Assembly: GCA_929200295.1 (NCBI GenBank)
Contig: CAKMZE010000079.1
Location: 1 to 12,888 of the forward strand
Direction: 5' to 3'
Source of the DNA: an uncultured Alphaproteobacteria bacterium
Lineage (GTDB): Bacteria > Pseudomonadota > Alphaproteobacteria > Rhodobacterales > Rhodobacteraceae
Length of the DNA: 12,888 nt
The notes beneath the pieces were generated by a model. It was not told where the DNA came from. It saw only the letters and a program-made list of their open reading frames with translations, and made no database searches. The translations under genes were made by a program, and so were the position numbers. Shown piece after piece: positions 6,526-12,888 of the stretch. The first letter of the stretch is position 1; every line of letters begins with the position of its first letter.

Positions 6526-6536
6526 GAGCATTACAA

Positions 6537-7169
6537 ATGTCATTTCATGAAACCCGCTTTCCTGCATCGCTGTCCTTTGGGGCGGTGGGCGGCCCTGAGC
6601 GGCGCACAGAGATTGTGAGCCTCGTTAATGGCTATGAAGAGCGTAACAGCCCATGGTCGCATTCGCGCAGGCGTTATGATGCGGGGCTTGGGCTGCGGTC
6701 ATTGGATGATGTGGCAACCTTGGTCGCCTTTTTCGAGGCACGCCAAGGGCAGCTATATGGGTTTCGCTGGAAAGATTGGTCTGATTATAAATCCTGCCTG
6801 TCATCGGCCACGCCTACTGCGCTTGATCAATTTATTGCAACAGGGGATGAGGTGACGACGCAGTTTGATCTGATCAAGGAATATGCCTCAGGAGTTTATA
6901 ACTACAACCGCCCGATTTCCAAACCTGTCGAAGGCACCGTGCGGGTGGCGCTGGGCGGGGATGAGTTACAAGAATCAATTGATTACACGATTGACTTCAT
7001 TCAAGGGAAGATCGTTTTTAAGACCGCCCCACCAAGTGGCGCTGAGATCCGTGCAGGTTTTGAATTTGATGTGCCCGCGCGCTTTGATACTGACCGTATC
7101 CAAACCTCGGTCGCGAGTTTCAGAGCAGGCGATGTGCCCAATATCCCTGTGGTCGAGGTGCGGGTATGA
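6537..7169 (+). CDS. g12: Distal tail protein, DUF2460 (g12)
   Basis: A 210-residue DUF2460 protein (TIGR02217). Clear family signatures are FGAVGGPERRTEIVSLVNGYEERN (residues 14-37), WSHSRRRYDAGLGLRSLDD (39-57), and FFEARQGQLYGFRWKDWSDY (about 65-84). In RcGTA the equivalent (rcc01695) forms the distal tail ring that links the tube to the hub. The middle segment ending QFDLIKEYASGVYNYNRPISK and the FQGKIVFKTAPPSGAEIRAGFEFDVPARFDTD region near the end are also typical. AGGAG at 6524-6528 overlaps the g11 stop and lies eight bases before the ATG. The 3' end overlaps g13 by four bases. Confidence 0.92.
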   Translation: MSFHETRFPASLSFGAVGGPERRTEIVSLVNGYEERNSPWSHSRRRYDAGLGLRSLDDVATLVAFFEARQGQLYGFRWKDWSDYKSCLSSATPTALDQFIATGDEVTTQFDLIKEYASGVYNYNRPISKPVEGTVRVALGGDELQESIDYTIDFIQGKIVFKTAPPSGAEIRAGFEFDVPARFDTDRIQTSVASFRAGDVPNIPVVEVRV

Positions 7170-8047
7170 GTGTGCAGTCATTCAATGACCATTTGAAATC
7201 AGGCCTGACGCAGGTGTGTCGTTGCTGGGCGGTGTCTCGCGCGGATGGTGTGACCTTGGGCTTTACAGATCATGATTTGCCCTTGTCCTTTGACGGGATC
7301 ACGTTTGAGGCGCAAAGCGGCATGGGCGCTATGGCGATTTCAAGCGCGACAGGGCTTGCTGTAGATAACACCGAGGCGGTTGGTGTGCTCAGCACCGCAA
7401 CGATCACTGAGCAAGACATCGCGGCAGGGCGCTATGATGATGCGGATGTGACGCTTTGGCAGGTGTGCTGGGCGGATGTGTCTGCACGGCGCCTGCAATT
7501 TCGGGGGCGGATCGGTGAGATCAGCCGCTCTGGCGATGGGTTTCAGGCGGATTTGCGGGGCTTAACGGATCTTTTGAACCAACCGCAGGGGCGGTCATAT
7601 CTGCGCAGCTGCTCGGCTGTTTTGGGCGATGCAGCCTGCCGCGTCTCACTCAGCGATCCAAATTTTGCGCTCTCTGTCGTTTTGGATCGCACGTCTGATC
7701 TTGGGCAGCATTTTGATCTTGTTGCGCCCGGGTTTGATGCGGAATGGTTTTCTGGGGGCTTTCTTGAGGTGCTTGACGGGGTTGCGCATGGCTTGCGCGG
7801 CGCGATCAAGCGCGACCAGATCATTGGCGGCCGGCGCGAAATCACGCTTTGGCAACCTTTGGGGATTGTTCCCGCTGCGGATGACACGGTCAAACTCATC
7901 GCAGGTTGCGACAAGCGCGCTATCTCGTGTCAGGAAAAATTCAACAATATGATAAACTTCCAAGGCTTCCCTGATATTCCTGGCGATGATTGGCTGATGT
8001 CCGTTCCACGCTCTGGCAATGACAATACCGGGGGAAGCTTACGGTGA
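7166..8047 (+). CDS. g13: Baseplate hub protein, DUF2163 / BR0599 family (g13), probable Fe-S cluster protein
   Basis: A 293-residue hub protein. The N-terminal two thirds match DUF2163 (GLTQVCRCWAVSRADGVTLGFTDHDLPL, residues 13-40). The C-terminal part matches the BR0599-type domain with NMINFQGFPDIPGDD (261-275). Four cysteines, Cys149 and Cys158 (RSCSAVLGDAACR) and Cys248 and Cys255 (GCDKRAISCQ), are spaced like the ligands of the iron-sulphur cluster seen in phage tail-tip hub proteins and reported in the RcGTA hub (rcc01696). That a cluster is bound here is inference from the family. The protein should join the distal tail ring to the megatron. It overlaps g12 (ATGA) and g14 (GTGA). Confidence 0.92.
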   Translation: MSVQSFNDHLKSGLTQVCRCWAVSRADGVTLGFTDHDLPLSFDGITFEAQSGMGAMAISSATGLAVDNTEAVGVLSTATITEQDIAAGRYDDADVTLWQVCWADVSARRLQFRGRIGEISRSGDGFQADLRGLTDLLNQPQGRSYLRSCSAVLGDAACRVSLSDPNFALSVVLDRTSDLGQHFDLVAPGFDAEWFSGGFLEVLDGVAHGLRGAIKRDQIIGGRREITLWQPLGIVPAADDTVKLIAGCDKRAISCQEKFNNMINFQGFPDIPGDDWLMSVPRSGNDNTGGSLR

Positions 8048-8475
8048 GCACGCAGGTTGTCGCATGCGCCCGTCGTTGGATTGGCACGCCTTATATGCAC
8101 CAAGCCTCTGATAAGGCCATTGGCTGCGATTGCCTCGGGCTTATTCGCGGCGTCTGGCGCGAGCTTTATGGTGCGGAGCCTGAAACTGTCCCGCGCTACA
8201 CTGCGGATTGGGCCGAACCACAAGGTGATGAAGCGCTTTGGCGGGCTGCGGCACGACACCTCACATCCGTCAGTGAGCAGCCTTACGTGCCTGGTCAGGT
8301 GTTGCTCTTTCGTATGCGCAGCGGCGCTGTGGCAAAGCACCTCGGCATTCTGGGTGATCACGGGCAAAGCCCCAGTGTGATCCACGCTTATGCGGGGCAT
8401 GGCGTTGTGGAAAGCCCGCTTTCGGCCCCTTGGCGCGCTAAAATTGTTGCGCGTTTTGCGTTCAAGAAAGGATAA
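8044..8475 (+). CDS. g14: NlpC/P60 cell wall peptidase (g14)
   Basis: A 143-residue NlpC/P60 peptidase of the GTA/phage tail type. The active-site signature is GCDCLGLIRG (residues 27-36), with Cys30 as probable nucleophile. His99 in VAKHLGIL and His114 in VIHAYAGHGV complete the expected pair of histidine positions. As part of the tail tip it would open the recipient's peptidoglycan so that DNA can cross the periplasm; equivalent to rcc01697. The start is GTG at 8044, overlapping the g13 stop as GTGA, with a GGGGGAAG purine block about eight bases upstream. No signal peptide is visible, as expected for a particle component. It is followed three bases later by g15. Confidence 0.93.
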   Translation: MSTQVVACARRWIGTPYMHQASDKAIGCDCLGLIRGVWRELYGAEPETVPRYTADWAEPQGDEALWRAAARHLTSVSEQPYVPGQVLLFRMRSGAVAKHLGILGDHGQSPSVIHAYAGHGVVESPLSAPWRAKIVARFAFKKG

Positions 8476-8478
8476 GGC

Positions 8479-11400
8479 ATGGCGACGATCGTTTTATCAG
8501 CCGCAGGCATGGCGCTTGGTACGTCCTTAGGGGGGACCGTCTTGGGTCTTTCTACGGCTGTTGCTGGGCGCGCTGCAGGTGCAGCCCTTGGCCGTGTGAT
8601 TGACCAACGCATTCTTGGCGGTGGCAGCGAAGCCGTTGAAACGGGGCGTGTGGATCGGTTTCGCCTTACAGGTGCGAGCGAGGGTGCAACCGTTGCGCAG
8701 GTCTTTGGCCGCATGCGTGTCGCGGGGCAGGTAATCTGGGCGACCAAGTTTCAAGAAAGCACGACCACCACAGGTGGCGGCAAAGGAGCAGGCCCAAAGC
8801 CAAAGGTCACAGAGTACAGCTACTCTATCAGCCTTGCGATTGCCCTATGCGAGGGTGAAATCACCCGCGTGGGGCGGATCTGGGCTGATGGCGATGAAAT
8901 CGCGCCAGATGATTTGAATATGCGCGTTTACCATGGGGCGGCGGATCAGCTTGCTGATCCTAAGATTGCCGCAACCCAAGGGGCTGAGAAAACGCCAGCC
9001 TTTCGCGGGGTTGCTTATGTGGTGCTCGAAGATCTTGATCTGGGGCAATTTGGCAACCGTGTGCCGCAGTTTACATTCGAGGTCATGCGCCCATCACCTG
9101 ATACAGCCCCCGAGGAAGAGGCTGACCTTGCACGCCAGGTGCGTGCGGTGGCGCTTATCCCGGGAACCGGGGAATATGCGCTCGCTCAAACGCCGGCGTA
9201 TCTGTCCAAAGGGTTCGGGCAGAACGAGGCGATCAACGTCAATTCAGCCTCAGGAAAAACAGATTTTGAGACGGCAACAGACGCTTTGCAAGGGGAGCTG
9301 CCCAATTGTGGGTCTGCGTTGCTGGTTGTGTCATGGTTCGGGGATGATCTGCGCTGCGGCCAATGCCATGTACAGCCAAAGGTCGAACAAAATACCGCCG
9401 ATGCGGCGGCTATGCCGTGGGGCGTCTGTGGCACATCGCGCGCGCAGGCGGGATTAATCGCACAACAAGAAGGACGCCCGATCTATGGCGGCACGCCTGC
9501 TGATGCCTCTGTGGTGGAGGCAATCCAAAGCTTGAAAAGCAAAGGGCAGGATGTTGTTTTTTATCCCTTTATCCTGATGGAACAACTTGCATCAAATGGC
9601 TTGAGCGATCCATGGAGCGGCGCGTCTGACCAGCCAATATTACCTTGGCGGGGGCGGATCACCACATCTATCGCACCGGGGCAAACGGGCAGCCCCGATG
9701 GGACCTCAGCAGCTGAGGCCGAGGTTGATGCGTTCTTTGGCACGACCCAAGCGGGTGATTTCAGTATTGATGGTGCGTCCGTTGCATATAACGGCCCATC
9801 GGATTGGCGCTATCGGCGCTTTATCCTGCATTATGCGCATTTATGCGCGGCTGCGGGCGGTGTGTCTGCGTTTTGCATCGGCTCAGAAATGCGCAGCCTC
9901 ACGCAAATTCGGGGTGCGAGCGGCAGCTTTCCTGCGGTGGATGCTTTGCGCCAATTGGCCGCCGAAGTGCGCAGTATTCTGGGGCCCCAGACTAAGATCA
10001 GCTATGCGGCGGATTGGTCGGAATATCACGGTTACCAACCAGCTGGGACAGCCGATAAGTTATTTCATCTCGATCCGCTTTGGGCGGACCCGAACATCGA
10101 TTTCATTGGTATTGATAACTATATGCCGCTGTCTGATTGGCGCGATGGCGAGGCGCATGCAGATGTTTCAGCGGGATCAATTTACAACCTATCGTACCTG
10201 TCTGGCAATGTGGCTGGCGGTGAGGGGTATGACTGGTATTACCCCACGCAAACCGCACGTGATGCGCAGCGCCGTAGCCCGATTACTGACGGTGAGGGCG
10301 AGCCTTGGATCTGGCGCTCCAAAGATCTTAAGGGCTGGTGGGGCAAACCGCATCATGACCGAGTGGGTGGGCAGCGCGTGGCGCAAGCCTCGCCATGGGT
10401 GCCGCAATCAAAACCGATTTGGTTCACTGAACTGGGCTGTGCTGCGATTGATAAGGGCACGAACCAGCCTAATAAATTCCTTGATCCGAAATCATCAGAA
10501 TCGCAACTTCCGCATTATTCCAATGGGATGCGTGATGAAGTTATTCAGATGCAATATTTACGGGCGATCTATCAGCATTTCGCACACCGCGACAACAACC
10601 CCGTGTCTGAGAGCTACGCCGCACCAATGGTGGCGATGGAACGTGCGCATGTTTGGGCGTGGGACACGCGGCCTTTTCCGTATTTCCCAGGTAATTTAGC
10701 GCTGTGGTCTGATGGCGACAATTACGCCCGTGGGCATTGGCTTAATGGCCGTGTGAGCAATCGCACACTGGCCAATGTTGTGGGCGAGCTATGCCGCAAG
10801 GCTGGCGTGACTGATTTCGATGTCAGCGCGCTATATGGTATTGTGCGCGGTTATACGCATTCTGATATCAGCTCTGTGCGCGCGGCCTTGCAGCCACTGA
10901 TTCTCACCTATGGTATCGATGTGGCGGAAAGAGACGGGAAACTCATTTTCCGCAACAGACACGCTATGGCGTCTGAGGTGCTTGATTATAACCGCCTTGC
11001 CCAAGACCCCGAGGCCCAGAGCGCGCTCGGGTTAACCCGCGCGCCGAAGGCCGAGATCATTGGCCGTGTACAGCTGGAATATATTGATGCCGAGGCCGAT
11101 TATGAGGCGGGCGTCGCCGAAACGGTACATCCTGCTGATCCGACAATCGGCGTGTCACGTTCAACTTTCCCACTTGCGATGACGCGGGCTGAGGGTGCGC
11201 GCACAGTCTCGCGTTGGATTTCTGAGGCGCGGGTCGCGCAAGAGACGCTCAACTTCTCTTTACCGCCATCTGAGGTTGGGATCGGCGTTGGTGATGTCGT
11301 TGCATTTGACGCCCCACAGGCCAAAGGCCGTTACCGTATCGACCGGATTGAAGACGCCGGGATGCGTCTGGCTGAGGCCACGCGTGTCGAGCCCGAGGTA

Positions 11401-12384
11401 TATGGTGCGCAGCCTTTCCCCGAGATCGCGGCCCCCTTAAAGACGCGTCAAGCAGCGACGCCTGTTGAGATGTTATTCCTTGATCTGCCGCTCTTAACAG
11501 GGGATGAGGTGCCACATGCACCGCATATCGCTGCGGTGGGTCAGCCTTGGCCGGGGACGGTCGCGCTTTATTCTGCGGCGCAAGACAGCGATTACGCACT
11601 GAGCGAAACGATCACGCGTTCTGCGGATTTCGGGCTGACAGAGACACCGCTTTTGACAGGGCCTGTGGCGACATGGGACAGGCAGAGCCTGACCGTGACG
11701 TTTTTGCGCGGGGGCCCAACATCCGTTTCGCCGGATGCGATTTTGGCCGGGGCCAATACATTTGCCATTGGCGATGGCAGTGCTGATCAATGGGAAATCG
11801 TGCAAGCCGCCCAAGTACAGCCAATTGGAGACGGCCAATTTATCCTAAGCCAATTTCTGCGGGGGCAAGCCGGCAGCAGTGGCCTGATGCCATCAGAATG
11901 GCCTGCTAAATCAAAGGTCATTGTGCTTGATGGGACGCTCAAACAGTTGAACCTTGCATCCGGCATGCGCAATCAAGAGCGCCATTTCCGCTTTGGCCCG
12001 GCACAATATGCGCTTGGTCATGAAAGCTATGGACATGAGGTTGTCAGCTTTTCCGGCAATGGACTGCGGCCTTATCCTGTTGTGCATTTGCGTGCAGATG
12101 GGAGTGCTGACACGCAGTTTTCATGGATCAGACAGTCGCGTATTGATGGGGACAGTTGGAACGGGCTTGATGTGCCATTGGCCGAGGATCAAGAGCTATA
12201 TCAAATCCAGATTTTACAAGGCAATCAATTGCGTAGAAGCGAGATCGTGTCAGAGCCGCAGTTTACATATGCGGCGGCGCAAAAGTCTGCGGATTTAAGC
12301 GCGGGGGCTTACCTGATACGTGTGGCCCAAATATCCGCGCGATATGGGGCAGGGTTGTCGCAAGAGTTGGCGGTGAACCACTAA
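8479..12384 (+). CDS. g15: Megatron: multidomain baseplate / host-contact protein with TIM-barrel domain (g15)
   Basis: A 1301-residue protein, by far the largest here and full length for the family (rcc01698). Residues 1-45 are Ala/Gly-rich and hydrophobic. Residues 58-205 form the N-terminal tail-hub-like part (VAQVFGRMRVAGQVIWATKF, YSISLAIALCEGEI). Residues about 220-660 form the GTA TIM-barrel, glycoside-hydrolase-like domain. Two acidic residues sit where retaining glycosidases have theirs: Glu470 in FCIGSEMRSL and Glu651 in IWFTELGC. Residues about 760-990 look like a phage-tail hub domain (DISSVRAALQPLILTYGIDV, IGVGDVVAFDAPQAKGRYRI). The beta-rich C-terminus (about 990-1301) matches the rcc01698-type end. 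In RcGTA this protein forms the tip and penetrates the recipient envelope. Whether the barrel is enzymatically active is unknown. AAGGATAAGG lies just before the ATG. Confidence 0.95.
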   Translation: MATIVLSAAGMALGTSLGGTVLGLSTAVAGRAAGAALGRVIDQRILGGGSEAVETGRVDRFRLTGASEGATVAQVFGRMRVAGQVIWATKFQESTTTTGGGKGAGPKPKVTEYSYSISLAIALCEGEITRVGRIWADGDEIAPDDLNMRVYHGAADQLADPKIAATQGAEKTPAFRGVAYVVLEDLDLGQFGNRVPQFTFEVMRPSPDTAPEEEADLARQVRAVALIPGTGEYALAQTPAYLSKGFGQNEAINVNSASGKTDFETATDALQGELPNCGSALLVVSWFGDDLRCGQCHVQPKVEQNTADAAAMPWGVCGTSRAQAGLIAQQEGRPIYGGTPADASVVEAIQSLKSKGQDVVFYPFILMEQLASNGLSDPWSGASDQPILPWRGRITTSIAPGQTGSPDGTSAAEAEVDAFFGTTQAGDFSIDGASVAYNGPSDWRYRRFILHYAHLCAAAGGVSAFCIGSEMRSLTQIRGASGSFPAVDALRQLAAEVRSILGPQTKISYAADWSEYHGYQPAGTADKLFHLDPLWADPNIDFIGIDNYMPLSDWRDGEAHADVSAGSIYNLSYLSGNVAGGEGYDWYYPTQTARDAQRRSPITDGEGEPWIWRSKDLKGWWGKPHHDRVGGQRVAQASPWVPQSKPIWFTELGCAAIDKGTNQPNKFLDPKSSESQLPHYSNGMRDEVIQMQYLRAIYQHFAHRDNNPVSESYAAPMVAMERAHVWAWDTRPFPYFPGNLALWSDGDNYARGHWLNGRVSNRTLANVVGELCRKAGVTDFDVSALYGIVRGYTHSDISSVRAALQPLILTYGIDVAERDGKLIFRNRHAMASEVLDYNRLAQDPEAQSALGLTRAPKAEIIGRVQLEYIDAEADYEAGVAETVHPADPTIGVSRSTFPLAMTRAEGARTVSRWISEARVAQETLNFSLPPSEVGIGVGDVVAFDAPQAKGRYRIDRIEDAGMRLAEATRVEPEVYGAQPFPEIAAPLKTRQAATPVEMLFLDLPLLTGDEVPHAPHIAAVGQPWPGTVALYSAAQDSDYALSETITRSADFGLTETPLLTGPVATWDRQSLTVTFLRGGPTSVSPDAILAGANTFAIGDGSADQWEIVQAAQVQPIGDGQFILSQFLRGQAGSSGLMPSEWPAKSKVIVLDGTLKQLNLASGMRNQERHFRFGPAQYALGHESYGHEVVSFSGNGLRPYPVVHLRADGSADTQFSWIRQSRIDGDSWNGLDVPLAEDQELYQIQILQGNQLRRSEIVSEPQFTYAAAQKSADLSAGAYLIRVAQISARYGAGLSQELAVNH

Positions 12385-12385
12385 A

Positions 12386-12682
12386 ATGCGTCCCATATAC
12401 CCGTTTGATCTTGAGCAGTTAAGCCGGCGCGTTATGGCGATGCCAAAAGACATGCAAAAAGCTTATGTTGCAGATGTGATCCTGCGTGCGCAGATCGCAG
12501 ATCGGTATCGCAAGCGATTAAATAAATCGCACCCCGAATATGGGTCTGGCACGTTGTCTTCGGCAATCCCGTCACAGGATATACCGTCAAGCACTGTACC
12601 GCGTTTTTGTGATGCACCCTATTTGGCGGCTCTCTCGGTTGTCATCAGTCAGCTGTGCGCCGAGAAATCGCATTTTCCATGA
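12386..12682 (+). CDS. Small conserved protein downstream of GTA g15 (possibly DUF7742)
   Basis: A 98-residue protein starting one base after the g15 stop, with no clear ribosome binding site, so it is probably translated by coupling. It is Arg/Ala-rich and mostly helical: LEQLSRRVMAMPKDMQKAYVADVILRAQIADRYRKRL (residues 9-45), then HPEYGSGTLSSA and a C-terminal DAPYLAALSVVISQL helix. This layout, ADRYRKR then HPxxGxGTL then DxxYxxAL, resembles small proteins I recall directly after g15 in other Rhodobacterales, catalogued as a domain of unknown function (DUF7742, from memory). No signal peptide or membrane helix is seen. Function is unknown; its place suggests a link to GTA production or release, but it may merely be carried in the operon. 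Confidence 0.75.
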   Translation: MRPIYPFDLEQLSRRVMAMPKDMQKAYVADVILRAQIADRYRKRLNKSHPEYGSGTLSSAIPSQDIPSSTVPRFCDAPYLAALSVVISQLCAEKSHFP

Positions 12683-12723
12683 ATGTCACTGCCATGGGTT
12701 TTAACTTGGCCTGCGCGTCCTAT

Positions 12724-12738
12724 CTGTTAATATAACAG
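12724..12738 (+). promoter_or_regulatory. Palindrome and possible promoter before cysE
   Basis: CTGTTA and TAACAG form a perfect six-base inverted repeat around ATA. It contains TATAAC (12731-12736), one mismatch from the -10 consensus; TTGGCC at 12706-12711 is a poor -35 at a long 19-base spacing. It could be a cysE promoter with an overlapping operator. The palindrome is seen directly; its function is inference. Confidence 0.3.
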
Positions 12739-12762
12739 CTGAGACAGTCAAAGGACCTGATC

Positions 12763-12888
12763 ATGGCCGATGCACAGACAAGCATAACATCACTCGACCC
12801 CGTGTGGCACCGGATTCGCGATGAGGCGGCAGATGCCGTCGTTTCTGAACCCTTGATGGGGGGGCTGATCCATACAGGGATCTTGCAC
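12763..12888 (+). CDS. cysE: Serine O-acetyltransferase CysE, N-terminal fragment
   Basis: The first 42 residues are present and the gene runs off the window. The start reads MADAQTSITSLDPVWHRIRD followed by EAADAVVSEPLMGGLIHTGILH. LDPVWxxIRxEA and a later EP-L-x-G-x-IHxxIL are the familiar opening of the helical N-terminal domain of CysE, which makes O-acetylserine from serine and acetyl-CoA for cysteine synthesis. The left-handed beta-helix catalytic domain lies outside the window. AAGGA at 12751-12755 is seven bases before the ATG. It is a housekeeping gene bordering the GTA cluster, an arrangement known in Rhodobacterales, and it marks the downstream limit of the cluster. Confidence 0.85.
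   Translation, partial: MADAQTSITSLDPVWHRIRDEAADAVVSEPLMGGLIHTGILH

Noticed and set aside
9698..10699. 333-residue open frame within g15 in another frame
   Set aside because: It is very rich in Arg and Cys, resembles no family and is fully covered by the megatron gene; a shadow frame produced by codon bias.
1..12888. Reading the cluster as an ordinary prophage
   Set aside because: No integrase, repressor, replication or lysis genes are seen in the window, the gene order and protein families match RcGTA one by one, and cysE follows directly. Regions beyond the window cannot be judged.

Overview
This window is most of a Rhodobacterales-type gene transfer agent (GTA) structural cluster, on the + strand. 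It is collinear with genes g2 to g15 of the Rhodobacter capsulatus agent RcGTA (rcc01683-rcc01698), followed by a small conserved-looking ORF and the 5' end of cysE. The fixed gene order, the family-specific proteins (g3.5, g10, g10.1, the 1301-residue g15 'megatron') and the cysE neighbour point to an alphaproteobacterium of the Rhodobacteraceae/Roseobacter group. The host species cannot be fixed from the sequence.

Layout: 1-128 holds the last codons of the large terminase (g2), interrupted by an in-frame TAG at 54-56. 129-249 is a non-coding gap with the ribosome binding site of the portal gene. 250-3419 is the head module: portal, small membrane protein, prohead protease, major capsid. 3420-3566 is a 147-base gap with strong inverted repeats. 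3567-4926 holds the head-tail joining genes: adaptor, stopper, tail terminator. 4939-6525 holds the tail tube, two chaperone-like proteins and a short tape measure. 6537-12384 is the baseplate and cell-entry module: distal tail protein, hub with four cluster-type cysteines, NlpC/P60 peptidase, megatron. 12386-12682 encodes a 98-residue protein. cysE starts at 12763 and runs off the window.

How it works together: the portal, protease and capsid build an HK97-type prohead. The terminase, mostly outside the window, would fill it with host DNA. g6, g7 and g8 join it to a tube of g9 whose length is set by g11. g12 to g15 form the tip that crosses the recipient envelope. Nearly all junctions are ATGA/GTGA overlaps or gaps of a few bases, so this looks like one long, translationally coupled operon. 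The only sizeable gaps are before the portal gene and after the capsid gene.

The points most worth a second look are the amber codon in the otherwise recognisable terminase C-terminus and the structured capsid/adaptor gap, where a stem could hide the ribosome binding site of g6. All other complete genes are open and full length by inspection, so the cluster is either functional or only very recently damaged. I found no transposon, CRISPR array, tRNA or rRNA.
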